From: Saccharofermentans sp. | GTDB taxonomy: Bacteria > Bacillota > Clostridia > Saccharofermentanales > Saccharofermentanaceae | Direction of reading: 5' to 3' | Assembly: GCA_024403655.1 (NCBI GenBank) | Contig: JAKSRK010000010.1 | Location: 1-44,348 of the forward strand | DNA length: 44,348 nt | In this document: in pieces, positions 7,667 to 18,109 of the stretch | Layout: every line of letters begins with the position of its first letter | Position numbering within the stretch: the stretch's first letter is position 1 | Made by a program: the position numbers and the translations under genes | Notes under the pieces: generated by a model | The model's database searches: none | What the model was told of the DNA's origin: nothing | Seen by the model: the letters and a program-made list of their open reading frames with translations, nothing else

Positions 7667-7696
7667 TAATTGGATTATGCTGTAACGAGGATACTG

Positions 7697-9121
7697 ATGA
7701 GAAATAAAATCTTTACAATCCCTCATTTGTTTAAGCTCCTGTTCCTGTTGGGACTCGTGTTGGTAGTGCACTTTGCGTATATTACCAGTTTCTTTACCAT
7801 ATTCGGTAAAGCGATGGAGAATACGCAGACTGGTAACAACTACGAAGCTTATCAGGCTCTCGCGCCCATTATTACGCTGGCCACACTGTTCCTCGGTGAC
7901 TTTCTTCAGATGCCCAGATTCTTCAGAAAGAAGAATATCGATATCGTCTCACAGACTCTTTATTTCTGTACGATACTTACTCTTGTTACGTTATCGGCAA
8001 AGGATCTTACAGAGCAACGTGCTTTCCCCCGAAGCGTTATTGTATTAAGTTATGCGTTCCTGCTTATGTATGTCTTTGTCTGGGAACTTTTATGCAGCTT
8101 CATAAGCCACAGGATGTATGACAACGGAGAACTTATAATCATCGGTTCGAACAAGTCGACCATGAATCAGGTCAGAGACAAGATTAACCCTTCTCTTAAA
8201 GGTATGGACCTGGATCTCAGCCGCTCCATCAGATATTCGGATAAGACGGCTGTAAGAGCTGCTATCAGAAGCAACGCCGAGATCTTTTTGTGCCCGGACG
8301 TTCCTGAGGACGTAAAATCCGATATCATTCTGTCTTGCGCCAAGCATAAGACTGTCGTTTATGTCGTACCCCAGTTCTACGAGATAAGCCTTTACCGTTC
8401 AAGGGTTATTAATCTTAACGACCTTATGGTAATGCTCGTTGACAGAATGGGACTTACTTTTGAGCAGAGACTGGTAAAGAGAGTAATGGATATCCTTATA
8501 TCTATTCTCGCCATTATTCTGTCGGCTCCATTTATGCTTATCTTCGCAATCATAATTAAGCTCAGCGACGGCGGACCGGTATTCTATCGCCAGGAAAGAC
8601 TTACCATAGATAACAAACCCTATAAGATTTATAAGCTTCGTACTATGAGAATTGATGCAGAAGCTGCCACAGGTGCTGTAATATCGGGTAAGGATGACCC
8701 TCGTGTAACGCCTTTCGGAAAGTTCTTAAGAAGATCCAAATTCGACGAAGTCCCCCAGTTTTTCAATGTCTTAAGAGGCGACATGAGTGTCGTAGGTCCC
8801 AGATCCGAGCGTCCGGAATTCGTTGCCAACTTCGAGAAGGAAATCCCCGGCTACTCGCAGAGATTTGCGGTTAAGGCCGGTATCACAGGTCTTGCACAGG
8901 TTGCCGGTAACTACGATACCACACCCCAGGATAAGCTTCGTTACGATTTGCTTTATATCAAGAACTATTCTGTCCTTCAGGATCTTAAGATAATGTTCCT
9001 GACAGCAAGAGCAGTATTCACTCCTCACCTCTATAACAGGACTTTTGAGGACAATAAGCAGACTTTTGTAAGCCGTGATAATCTTACGAACGGAGAGGAT
9101 CATAGTGACCGAACAGTCTGA
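7697..9121 (+). CDS. Polyprenyl-phosphate sugar-1-phosphate transferase (WbaP/CpsE type)
   Basis: 474 residues from the ATG at 7697, which has a GAGG motif upstream; a TTG nine codons earlier lacks one. It should transfer a sugar-1-phosphate from a nucleotide sugar to undecaprenyl phosphate, the first committed step of glycan assembly. Several N-terminal membrane segments (1-140) are followed by a soluble Rossmann-like region (about 150-250) and the C-terminal bacterial sugar transferase domain. That domain has a membrane re-entrant helix, then FYRQERLTIDNKPYKIYKLRTM-type contacts, FDEVPQFFNVLRGDMSVVGPR (catalytic Asp-Glu), and KAGITGLAQV. The sugar is not readable from sequence. Its end overlaps the next gene by 17 bases. 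Confidence 0.9.
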   Translation: MRNKIFTIPHLFKLLFLLGLVLVVHFAYITSFFTIFGKAMENTQTGNNYEAYQALAPIITLATLFLGDFLQMPRFFRKKNIDIVSQTLYFCTILTLVTLSAKDLTEQRAFPRSVIVLSYAFLLMYVFVWELLCSFISHRMYDNGELIIIGSNKSTMNQVRDKINPSLKGMDLDLSRSIRYSDKTAVRAAIRSNAEIFLCPDVPEDVKSDIILSCAKHKTVVYVVPQFYEISLYRSRVINLNDLMVMLVDRMGLTFEQRLVKRVMDILISILAIILSAPFMLIFAIIIKLSDGGPVFYRQERLTIDNKPYKIYKLRTMRIDAEAATGAVISGKDDPRVTPFGKFLRRSKFDEVPQFFNVLRGDMSVVGPRSERPEFVANFEKEIPGYSQRFAVKAGITGLAQVAGNYDTTPQDKLRYDLLYIKNYSVLQDLKIMFLTARAVFTPHLYNRTFEDNKQTFVSRDNLTNGEDHSDRTV

Positions 9122-9920
9122 TAAATACTCGGTGCTGATGTCAGTTTATGCCCGCGAGAAAGCAGAATATCTCAGGGTTGCTATAGAAAGCATCTTCGCA
9201 CAGACAATTCAAACAGATGATTTCGTAATAGTATGCGACGGAAATCTTACCCCTGAGCTTGATGAAGTACTCTTCTCATACTGTGACAGAATTAATATCG
9301 TAAGGCTCCCCGAGAATGTCGGGCTTGGCAATGCTCTTAATGAAGGGCTTAAGCACTGCCGTCACGATCTTGTCGCGAGAATGGACAGTGATGACATATC
9401 TTTTCCTGACAGAATTCAAAAGCAGCTTCAGCTTTTTAAGGAAAATCCTGACCTGTCACTTATAAGCGGTACTGTCACAGAGTTTAAAGATGATATCAAA
9501 AACCTTGTCGGCAAGCGCGAGCTTCCCCTGTCAAATGAAGATATCAGGGCATTTTCACGTAAACGTAATCCTATGAATCACCCCGCCGTAATGTTCAGAA
9601 AAACAGCTGTTGAAGCTGCCGGCGGCTATAGTGAGAAGTATCCCTACTTTGAAGATTACTACCTCTGGGTAAGAATGCTTATGAATGGCTCCAATGCCCG
9701 CAATATCAGTGACGGTCTCGTCTATATGAGAGTGGACGACGATACTTTCGCGAGAAGAGGCGGACGTAAATATGCCTCCGATATGCTGTCGTTCCATAAA
9801 TATCTTAAAGCCTCAGGCTGGTCTTCCCTTAAGGATTATCTTACGGGAGCTGTCCCGCATGCTCTTGTCTGCATCCTTCCTAATTCACTTAGGAAAGCAG
9901 TCTATAAAAAGCTTCACTGA
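9105..9920 (+). CDS. GT2 family glycosyltransferase
   Basis: 271 residues from a GTG at 9105, chosen because GGAGAGG lies just upstream and the conserved YSVLMSVYAREKAEYL follows at once. GT2 enzymes use a nucleotide sugar and invert the anomeric bond. The nucleotide-binding start, NVGLGNALNEGL, and the metal-binding MDSDD are visible, as is the FEDYYLWVRM acceptor-side motif. It overlaps the initiating transferase, so it likely adds an early sugar to the lipid-linked glycan. Its stop overlaps the convergent GT4 gene by seven bases. Confidence 0.88.
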   Translation: MTEQSDKYSVLMSVYAREKAEYLRVAIESIFAQTIQTDDFVIVCDGNLTPELDEVLFSYCDRINIVRLPENVGLGNALNEGLKHCRHDLVARMDSDDISFPDRIQKQLQLFKENPDLSLISGTVTEFKDDIKNLVGKRELPLSNEDIRAFSRKRNPMNHPAVMFRKTAVEAAGGYSEKYPYFEDYYLWVRMLMNGSNARNISDGLVYMRVDDDTFARRGGRKYASDMLSFHKYLKASGWSSLKDYLTGAVPHALVCILPNSLRKAVYKKLH

Positions 9921-11062
9921 CCCTTTCTGAACTTCACTGCGTCTTCGTAAGCTTTAAGGGTATGTTCTCCACATCTTTGCCATGTAAAAGTCCTGGCTCT
10001 TGCAAGAGCTTTATCGACTTTGTTTTCCGAATCGTTAAGAGCTCTTTTTAAAGCCGAAGCAATATCTTCGGGGTTATTGGGATCACATAAATAGCCGCAG
10101 TCTCCTGCTACTTCGCTTAATGAAGACCCCGCGGTGGTAACTATCGGAACACCTGCCGCCATAGCTTCCAGCACCGGAAGACCAAATCCTTCAAAGAAAG
10201 AGATATATGCTACTTCAGCTGCCCCCTTCATTATGGGAATCATATCCTCATCGTCTACAAAGCCCGTAAAAATAACATTCTCCTTAAGCTTGGGATCGGA
10301 TTCGGTTATGCTGAAAATCTCATCGTAATACCAGCCCTTTTTGCCGGTAATAACAAGCTTATATTCTTCCTTAATGCTGTCGGGAAGTTCCCTGTAGCCT
10401 TTAATAAGTCCCGCTACATTCTTACGGGGTTCCAGCGTTCCCACATAGAGAATGTATTTTGTAGGGATGCCATACTTTTCCCTCGTCGCGCTGTCTGCTT
10501 TGGGAGTGTTAAAGAAAGCATCATCTGCTCCCAGATAGGTAATCTCGATATCCTTATTCTTCGGCTTACTGCACGAGAGAGAATCCTTAGCGGTATTCTC
10601 TGATACAGCTACAATTTTGTCGCAGGATTTTGCGGTCTGCTTTATGTAGCCGCAGAACATGCGTCTTTTCCAGCCGATAAGGTACTCAGGGTGCAAAAAA
10701 TAAGCCATGTCGTGGAAAGTAGATACCACGGCAAGGCCCGGATGTATAAGACGGACCGGATAGGGCATGGTGTAATTGGGGCAGTGCAAAACATCTGCTC
10801 CAATCTTCTTTACTCTGAACGGAAAGACAAACTGTTCCCATAAAATTCGAATATAAGTCTTCCTTAAAATTCTGGAATTTACGGGAACCATATGGAAATT
10901 CGGCGCATATATGCCGAATCCGTCAAGATCATCATCCTGAGTAAAAAGGTAGTACTCATTATCCTTATCGATCTTTTGAAGTCCGATAAGGATGCCGAGC
11001 ATATACCTGCCTATACCGGTCTTATTCTTCTGGGTAGAAGTAAGGTCGATGGCAATCTTCAT
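9914..11062 (-). CDS. GT4 family glycosyltransferase
   Basis: 382 residues with the two-Rossmann (GT-B) layout. Family marks: TGIGRY near the N-terminus, YVGTLEPRKNVAGLI in the donor domain, and EGFGLPVLEAMAAGVPIVTTAGSSL, the GT4 E-x7-E motif that binds the nucleotide sugar. It follows ManC with no gap (ManC ends at 11063), and a GDP-mannose or GDP-rhamnose donor is therefore plausible, but this is inference. The Shine-Dalgarno AAGGAAC lies inside the end of manC. Confidence 0.88.
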   Translation of the reverse strand: MKIAIDLTSTQKNKTGIGRYMLGILIGLQKIDKDNEYYLFTQDDDLDGFGIYAPNFHMVPVNSRILRKTYIRILWEQFVFPFRVKKIGADVLHCPNYTMPYPVRLIHPGLAVVSTFHDMAYFLHPEYLIGWKRRMFCGYIKQTAKSCDKIVAVSENTAKDSLSCSKPKNKDIEITYLGADDAFFNTPKADSATREKYGIPTKYILYVGTLEPRKNVAGLIKGYRELPDSIKEEYKLVITGKKGWYYDEIFSITESDPKLKENVIFTGFVDDEDMIPIMKGAAEVAYISFFEGFGLPVLEAMAAGVPIVTTAGSSLSEVAGDCGYLCDPNNPEDIASALKRALNDSENKVDKALARARTFTWQRCGEHTLKAYEDAVKFRKGQ

Positions 11063-12145
11063 TTACAGAAGTTCCTTCCTGCCCTCTTCCTTAAGCTTTT
11101 CAACCATCTTCTTAATATCCTGTACTCTGGACTTGTCGCATACAAGGATGGCGTCATCAGTCTGAACAACAACCGTATTCTTAAGGCCTATGCCTGCGGC
11201 TGTTCTTGTCTTGCTTGATCTGTCGAAGAATACGCTTCCTTCGCAGTCGATAAGCTCAGTATCACCAATACGGACATTCCCGTTCTCATCAAGATCGAAT
11301 ACATTCTCAAGAGTGTCCCATGAGCCTACATCGTTCCATCCGAAGTCAGCGGGAATTACATATACGCCTTCCGCCTTTTCCATAATGCCGTAGTCTACGG
11401 ATACATTCTCAAGAGTAGGATAAACTCTCTCAATGGCACTCTTCTCATCATCAGTTCTCAATGTATCGAATATTGATTCCATCTTCTCATACATATCGGG
11501 GAGAAGCTTTTTGAAGTAATCAAGGATAACGGATGCCTTCCAGATGAACATGCCGGAATTCCAAAGATAATTGCCGGACTCAACATAGCCCTTTGCTATC
11601 TCAAGAGAAGGCTTCTCTACGAACTGCTCAAGTCCGTATACTTCGTCGGATACTGGAGCATCCTTGTCGTACTTGATATAACCGTAACCGGTTGAAGGGA
11701 AAGAAGGACGAAGACCGATGGTAACAATCCTGTCTGTATTCTTAGCCGTATCAATTGCAAGCTTTAAGACTCTCTCATACTCTTTTACGTTACCGATATG
11801 GTGATCAGCCGCAAGAACTGCCATTACGGCATCTCCGTAAAGCTTCTTAAGTGTCATTGCAGCATAGATAATACAGGGAGCAGTATTTCTCTGCATGGGC
11901 TCGATAAGGATATTCTTACGGTCTACTTCATCGAAGAGAACCTTATCCATAAGCTCGGCCTGCTTCTCGTTTGTTACTATAAACGTATTCTCTCTGGGGA
12001 TGACCGCATCGTAGTGCTTGATCGTCTCGTTAATCATCACATCTTCACCTGTAATCTTAACGAGCTGCTTGGGAGCAGACATACGGGACAAGGGCCAAAA
12101 GCGGGTTCCACCGCCGCCTGCCATGATAACGGCACAACTTAACAT
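11063..12145 (-). CDS. manC: Mannose-1-phosphate guanylyltransferase
   Basis: 360 residues: the pyrophosphorylase domain without the fused phosphomannose isomerase found in longer ManC/AlgA proteins. It makes GDP-mannose from mannose-1-phosphate and GTP. Visible motifs: AVIMAGGGGTRFWPLSR (nucleotide-binding signature), EPMQRNTAPCI, FVEKP, and GNYLWNSGMFIW. A strong ribosome-binding site, GGAGGAAATAAT, precedes the ATG. It supplies the substrate of Gmd encoded 7 kb away. A possible -10, TATAAT, lies at 12186-12191 on the minus strand, with no good -35. Confidence 0.95.
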   Translation of the reverse strand: MLSCAVIMAGGGGTRFWPLSRMSAPKQLVKITGEDVMINETIKHYDAVIPRENTFIVTNEKQAELMDKVLFDEVDRKNILIEPMQRNTAPCIIYAAMTLKKLYGDAVMAVLAADHHIGNVKEYERVLKLAIDTAKNTDRIVTIGLRPSFPSTGYGYIKYDKDAPVSDEVYGLEQFVEKPSLEIAKGYVESGNYLWNSGMFIWKASVILDYFKKLLPDMYEKMESIFDTLRTDDEKSAIERVYPTLENVSVDYGIMEKAEGVYVIPADFGWNDVGSWDTLENVFDLDENGNVRIGDTELIDCEGSVFFDRSSKTRTAAGIGLKNTVVVQTDDAILVCDKSRVQDIKKMVEKLKEEGRKELL

Positions 12146-12203
12146 ATTATTTCCTCCAAAAATATAAGCGATTTTGCTAATGTGAATTATAACTCACTTC
12201 ATG

Positions 12204-12209
12204 TAGAAT
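12204..12209 (+). promoter_or_regulatory. -10 element placing the transcript start at the HAD gene ATG
   Basis: TAGAAT at 12204-12209 is followed by seven bases and then the ATG at 12217. No Shine-Dalgarno is present. No convincing -35 is seen at the usual distance, so this is a weaker case than those at 29110 and 31330. Confidence 0.35.
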
Positions 12210-12216
12210 AATCCAC

Positions 12217-13038
12217 ATGGAGTATAGTTTTCTGCTGGGGTCCGACATGGACTTCACGCTTTTGATGCCGGGTCAACCGATATCTGATGTTAACCTACGT
12301 GCCGCGCGCGCCCTGATCGCCGCGGGCGGGGCTCTGACTATATCTACCGGAAGATCTTCCTTTCTTACCGGAGCCTATACAGATATGCTCGGCATAGATA
12401 TCCCTATTATTACAAGTAACGGCGCTTCAATATTTGATCCGTCTTCTCGCAAAGAGATTTATTCTTCCCTTATCCCGGAAGAAACATGTAAGAAGCTTTT
12501 GGCTATATTTGTTGAACACGGCTCAAATGCCACAAGTTACAGCCCGGAAGGCATTTTCTACACGCCCGGAAGCTTAAGGCGCGAGTTCATTAGTAATTAC
12601 AATAAAAACCTTCCTGACAGCAAAAAGGCTCCCGTAGGAGAGCTTACTGAGCAAATGCTTACAACAGTTCTTCCCCCTATCAATAAGTTCCTTCTTATCG
12701 ATCCGGACGAAGAGACCTTGTCGTTGGTAAAGTCTATAGACGGACTTGAGATAGTAACCTCCGCCGCAGGCTTTTACGACATTATGAAGGAAGGCAATTC
12801 CAAGGGCAAGGGTCTTTTGATGCTCGCGGATATCCTCGGTATCCCTAAGAATATGACTTTCGCTATAGGCGACAGCGAGAACGACCTTTCCATGATTCAA
12901 AGTGCCGAGTACGGAATCGCCATGCAGAATTCAGATCCGAGTCTGTTAAAAGCCGCCTCCTACATCACGGGAACGTGCGAGGAAGACGGCTTCGCCAAAG
13001 CTGTATTTGATTATATTCTGCCGCTTGTCAGGCATTAA
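12217..13038 (+). CDS. HAD superfamily phosphatase, Cof type
   Basis: 273 residues. The nucleophile motif DMDFTLL (D-x-D-x-T) is near the N-terminus, motif II S/T lies in TISTGRSS, and motifs III/IV are the late Lys and GDSENDLSMI. The middle region matches the C2 cap of Cof-type sugar or cofactor phosphatases. The exact substrate cannot be read. It sits between two polysaccharide operons in the opposite orientation, so a role in sugar phosphate balance is possible but unproven. There is no ribosome-binding site; the -10 placement suggests a leaderless mRNA. Its end overlaps the convergent GT4 gene by 11 bases. Confidence 0.87.
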   Translation: MEYSFLLGSDMDFTLLMPGQPISDVNLRAARALIAAGGALTISTGRSSFLTGAYTDMLGIDIPIITSNGASIFDPSSRKEIYSSLIPEETCKKLLAIFVEHGSNATSYSPEGIFYTPGSLRREFISNYNKNLPDSKKAPVGELTEQMLTTVLPPINKFLLIDPDEETLSLVKSIDGLEIVTSAAGFYDIMKEGNSKGKGLLMLADILGIPKNMTFAIGDSENDLSMIQSAEYGIAMQNSDPSLLKAASYITGTCEEDGFAKAVFDYILPLVRH

Positions 13039-14202
13039 GAAGTCTGTCGAATCTGTCTACGATACTTCTCCAGCTGAAGTTGTCGTCTATATACTTTACT
13101 CCGTTCTCTCCCATTAACCTGCACTCTTCGTCGTGAGTTAAAAGGTATTTGATGCAGCCTTCGAACTCATAGAATCCGTTATAGTACAAAGCCGCATTAC
13201 TTCTTTTGCAGTGACCTACAAGAACGTCACAGCCTGCCGTAACAAGAGCGGGACGCTGAAGCTTCATCGCTTCAAGAACTACTATTGAGAGGCTCTCATA
13301 CTTCGAAGGAAGCACAAGGAACTTCGAAGCTGCTATAGCTCCATACTTATCTTCCTCGGATACAAAGCCCAAAGAGATTATGTCATCCGCCTTGGGAACT
13401 TCAATTATCTCCTTACCTACAAGTACAAGCTTAAGATCGGAGTCTTTGTTCCTGTTTTTATACTCTCTGAAGTATGTAAAAAGTTCAGGGCAGCATTTAT
13501 TCTCGTCTATTCTACCGACATAAATCATGAAGTCGCCTTCTATGCCGAATTTCTCTCGAAATGCAGTTGCCGACACACCGTCCGGAACTTCTACTCCGGA
13601 GCCGCCGATTCCGTCGTTATCGGGAATATCCCGGGTAAAAGGGAAAAGTTTATTAACCAGTTCCTTTTCTTCGGGAGTTAAGAAGAAGAATGCAGAAGGA
13701 AGCTCAAACATCTTCTTAAACATAGGAATATGAATAGTCCATTCTTCGTGAGCCGTAGAGATAAGAATACCCTTCTCACCTACTGCCTGAAGTCCGTAAT
13801 ATGTCGTGTAGTAAAGATAAGTCATAAAGATAAACTTGTCGTAGCTATCTTTATTGTCCTTAAGCCAGTTAATAAGTGCCGGCGTCTCAGGTCCCTGAAG
13901 GCGCATCCATTCTTCCTGCTCCTCAGCTGAAGCATTACCTGATGCCACCTTATCGCAGTAAGGAGCAAACTTCTCCTGAACTCTTGGGTGGGCAACCGGG
14001 AATCTTCTGACCTTTACTCCCTCTATCATCTCTTCGTCAGCTTCATATTCGTCTTTCCATGTCACGTAGTCGATTGCTTTGGTCGTAGCAACCTCTACTT
14101 CGTGATCAGTATATGCAGCCATATGCTCGGCAAGCTGACGAGTTAATGTCTCAGCACCACCGTTAACCTCAACTCCGTATCTTTGTACTACAAAACAGAT
14201 TT

Positions 14203-14206
<4 letters not shown>
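13028..14206 (-). CDS. GT4 family glycosyltransferase
   Basis: 392 residues, GT-B fold. The N-terminus has VNGGAETLTRQLAEHM, the acceptor-side motif of GT4 enzymes; the donor half has IYVGRIDENKCCPEL and YESLSIVVLEAMKLQRPALVT, the E-x7-E-type site. It is the last gene of the long polysaccharide operon starting at 23607, and it overlaps the preceding GT4 by four bases (ATGA). Sugar specificity is unknown; given Gmd/Rmd upstream, D-rhamnose or mannose transfer is a reasonable guess. Confidence 0.86.
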
Positions 14207-15290
<1,084 letters not shown>

Positions 15291-15294
<4 letters not shown>

Positions 15295-15662
15295 TTATCT
15301 GTCCTCTGCTCTCTGCCGGATTTGTAAAGTTCCAGAATTCTTCCACGAAGCTCAGCTATCTCACGACGATTATTCTCAACCTCATCGAATACGCGATTAA
15401 GATTCCTATTAAAATCATTCTGCTGATAAACGGAATGATTGATATAAAACCCGAAAATCATTCCAGCAATCTTTTCTTTTAAGGTAACGTACTGAGGGAC
15501 CACCGTCTCATGTTCATGAATATCCTTAAGAAGGTCTCTGATATAAGTCTCATTGGAACCTGAAGCCATCATGTTAACTTCAAAAAAGCTAATGGGAAAA
15601 TCCACCGCCTCAAAGTTCTTCCCCGTGAGTGCTTCGGCCATCATCTCGCGAGCGGTCGACAT
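15291..15662 (-). CDS. Small coiled-coil protein B, exporter-linked
   Basis: 123 residues, not a family I can name. Residues 61-75 form a basic-hydrophobic stretch that could lie in the membrane surface, followed by G71-F-Y-x4-V-Y-Q-Q-N82. A coiled coil with heptad-like Leu/Ile/Val spacing runs from about 86 to 113. The neighbouring gene (15662-16057) shares the G-F-[FY]-x5-x-Q-Q-N block at equal spacing and the same order of parts, so the two are probably paralogues. No signal peptide. It is coupled to both flanking genes (TAATG and ATGA overlaps). A scaffold or chain-length role beside Wzt is inferred from position. Confidence 0.7.
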
Positions 15663-16057
15663 TAGCGGGCCTCCTTGGATGAAGCATTTAAGTCTTCAAG
15701 ACGCTTAATCTCTTCCTTAAGAGACTCTATCTCATTTCTTTGGTCTACTATTGTCTCAGCAAGGTAAGCATAATACTGATTAAGTGTGTTTTGCTGCTGC
15801 ACTATAGGCAGGAAGAAAAATCCCGCCAGCTTTCTTATACACCTTTTTACAAAGACCTTTATCGGATTTCCGACAAGAAGCTGACAGGGCTGTACTTCGT
15901 AATTATAAGAAATATATTCAAATGCGCTATCGAGGCCTGAAGGTCCTTTGCAATCAATCTTATCGGCAAAGGAAAGTGGTATCTGATCAGCACCGCTTGC
16001 CTTTATTTCCGCCCTGATTCCTTCCATGATCTTGGTAACATCGATTTGTTCTGCCAT
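15662..16057 (-). CDS. Small coiled-coil protein A, exporter-linked
   Basis: 131 residues. The N-terminus reads IDVTKIMEGIRAEIKASG, resembling, from memory, the start of larger methyltransferase or glycosyltransferase proteins in polysaccharide clusters, but here it stands alone with no catalytic domain. Residues 66-86 are basic and hydrophobic (VKRCIRKLAGFFFLPI), then Q87-Q-Q-N90, then a coiled coil at about 95-124 (EIESLKEEIKRLEDL). It begins 20 bases after the Wzt stop and ends overlapping gene B by one base. I infer a membrane-surface partner of the exporter or transferases. It could also be a remnant of a larger protein. Confidence 0.7.
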   Translation of the reverse strand: MAEQIDVTKIMEGIRAEIKASGADQIPLSFADKIDCKGPSGLDSAFEYISYNYEVQPCQLLVGNPIKVFVKRCIRKLAGFFFLPIVQQQNTLNQYYAYLAETIVDQRNEIESLKEEIKRLEDLNASSKEAR

Positions 16058-16077
16058 AAATACTCCCGATTCTTTAT

Positions 16078-17337
16078 TTACGTGGAAATTCCTTCATCAG
16101 AGAACTTCCACTCCTGTTCAAGGTCAAATGTACCGACTCTTCTCGTATTATTGACAATCTCGATCTCACATGCCGTCTTCCAGTAATCTATCGGGAGTCC
16201 GTCGCCCCGTTCTATGGAAAAACCGACAACATATTTGCCCGAGAGAAGTTTGGTATTCTTCAACGTGATCTCGTAGCTTCCGTCCTTACTAATATCGAAG
16301 TTCTTATACTTCTCGATTCTTGTATTAGTACCAAAGATATTAAGTCCGTCGTCTTTATATATGCCGACTCCGAGTACCGCGTCTTCAATTTTATCTCTGA
16401 CCTTATAATCTATGACGAATCTGATGTCCTCTCCCGTTTCAAAAATCTTCTGATTTTCGCCTTTTTTATTAAAAACTTTTACTTCGCTGATTTTTACCTC
16501 ACCGGATCCCCAGCGAAGATTATTCTCGCTGTTAGCTACTTCGGCCCTCTGGACAGGTGTCATGCCTGACAAGAGCGCTTCATTCCTCTTACGGATCTCG
16601 CCCATAAATTCAAGATATTGCATATGAATTATGTCGGGCTTTCCTTCAGCGACAACTTTACCGTCATGAATCCATACGGACTTATCACAGAACTGCTCTA
16701 TCTGCTCCAGGGAATGGGATACGATAACAATCGTGGTACCGTTATTTCTTATCTCTTTGAGCTTGTTAAAACACTTGGCCTGAAAGTTCGCATCACCTAC
16801 TGCGAGTATCTCATCAATAAGAAGGATATCCGCATTAACGTTGATGGCAACCGAGAAGGCCAGTCTCATGTACATACCAGAAGAATATGTTCTTACAGGG
16901 TTATCGATAAATGTACCGAGTTCAGAAAACTCTACTATCTCATCAAGTCTTGCATCGATTTCTTTCTTGGAAAGACCGAATATGGATGCGTTGTTATAGA
17001 TATTCTCACGGCCTGAAAGGTCGGGATGAAATCCTGCTCCGAGCTCCAAAAGACTCGATACTCTTCCGTTAACTTTGATTGTTCCTTCATCAGGAAATAA
17101 GATCTTAGTCATCAGCTTAAGAAGAGTACTCTTACCGCATCCGTTATGACCGATAAGACCTACTGACTCACCCTTCTTTATATCAAGATCGATATTCTCA
17201 AGAACTACTCTGTTCTCGTGGCGATTTCTTTCCCAGAATATAATTCTTTCCTTAAGGCTGTTGCTCTTATCAAAATATACTCTGAAAGTCTTCTTTAAGC
17301 CGCGGATCTTAATTGCCAATTCATTATCTTCTGCCAT
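16078..17337 (-). CDS. wzt: Polysaccharide ABC exporter ATPase with carbohydrate-binding C-terminus
   Basis: 419 residues from the ATG at 17337, preceded by GCGGAGG; an upstream start would overlap wzm. The ATPase domain carries Walker A GHNGCGKST (63-71), signature YSSGM (151-155), Walker B ILLIDE (171-176) and the H-loop His at 208. From about 275 on there is an extra beta-rich domain starting RWGSGEVKISEVKVFNKKGE, the arrangement of Wzt proteins that bind the modified end of their own polysaccharide before export. With Wzm it exports the finished lipid-linked glycan across the membrane. The C-terminal domain implies a terminal cap on the chain, but no obvious capping enzyme sits beside it. 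Confidence 0.92.
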   Translation of the reverse strand: MAEDNELAIKIRGLKKTFRVYFDKSNSLKERIIFWERNRHENRVVLENIDLDIKKGESVGLIGHNGCGKSTLLKLMTKILFPDEGTIKVNGRVSSLLELGAGFHPDLSGRENIYNNASIFGLSKKEIDARLDEIVEFSELGTFIDNPVRTYSSGMYMRLAFSVAINVNADILLIDEILAVGDANFQAKCFNKLKEIRNNGTTIVIVSHSLEQIEQFCDKSVWIHDGKVVAEGKPDIIHMQYLEFMGEIRKRNEALLSGMTPVQRAEVANSENNLRWGSGEVKISEVKVFNKKGENQKIFETGEDIRFVIDYKVRDKIEDAVLGVGIYKDDGLNIFGTNTRIEKYKNFDISKDGSYEITLKNTKLLSGKYVVGFSIERGDGLPIDYWKTACEIEIVNNTRRVGTFDLEQEWKFSDEGIST

Positions 17338-17338
17338 A

Positions 17339-18109
17339 TCAAAGTTCCTCCGCAAACCTAATCTGGAGCTTCCTGAAGATTACAATTCCTGCTGCAAGGA
17401 AAACGAGTCCTATAAGCAAAGTAACAGCAAGAGAAGAAAGGTCCGGTGTAGTTCCGTAATAGAAAACGGCCCTGTAAGCATTGATTATGGGATACATGGG
17501 GTTCAATGAATAAAGAGGCATTAATCTCTCGGGAATAATTGACTCAGGATAGCAGATAGGAGTTGCAAACTGCCATGCCATCGTGACTATTCCCAGAATA
17601 TGCTCAAGGTCACGTAAATATACAGTAAGTGAAGATACAATCAGTGCAAATCCCAGCGCCATTATATATTCTACAAGCATAATAAGCGGGAGACATAAAA
17701 TACCCGTAACTGTAGGTACTACACCTGATATAAGGGCTACGACCAATACTACAATGAAGCTTAAAGCCATATTGACAAAACCGCCCGTAACATAAGCAAT
17801 CGGTATTACTTCTCTCGGGAAATATATCTTCTTAATCAGGTCCTTCTGGACAATTATTGAGATAGAACCTCCTACCAGAGCCGATGAGAAGAATATCCAG
17901 GGAATAAGACCAACGAAGAGATAGAGATGGAAATTAGGCAAATCATTTCTCATCAGAGTCTTAAACAGGAAATAGTAAACTACAAGCTGCAGCAGGGGAT
18001 TAATAAAAGTCCAGGCAAAACCTAAGATGGAGCCTTTATATCGGCTCCTTAAGTCTTTCCTGACCATGCTGAAGATCATTTCTCTATATGTATATAATTC
18101 CTTAAACAT
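17339..18109 (-). CDS. wzm: Polysaccharide ABC exporter permease
   Basis: 256 residues from the ATG at 18109, which overlaps the rmd stop by eight bases; a TTG at 18130 is possible but less likely. It is an ABC-2 type permease with about six membrane segments. Family marks: RKDLRSRYKGSILGFAWTF before segment 1, PWIFFSSALVGGS, KKIYFPREVIP, and the C-terminal LNPMYPIINAYRAVFY. It pairs with the ATPase that starts two bases after its stop codon. The two form the channel exporting a polyprenyl-linked polysaccharide. Confidence 0.92.
   Translation of the reverse strand: MFKELYTYREMIFSMVRKDLRSRYKGSILGFAWTFINPLLQLVVYYFLFKTLMRNDLPNFHLYLFVGLIPWIFFSSALVGGSISIIVQKDLIKKIYFPREVIPIAYVTGGFVNMALSFIVVLVVALISGVVPTVTGILCLPLIMLVEYIMALGFALIVSSLTVYLRDLEHILGIVTMAWQFATPICYPESIIPERLMPLYSLNPMYPIINAYRAVFYYGTTPDLSSLAVTLLIGLVFLAAGIVIFRKLQIRFAEEL

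Noticed and set aside
7670..7696. TTG at 7670 as start of the sugar-1-phosphate transferase
   Set aside because: No ribosome-binding site and it overlaps the expected transcription start after TATAAT at 7661-7666; the ATG at 7697 has GAGG upstream.
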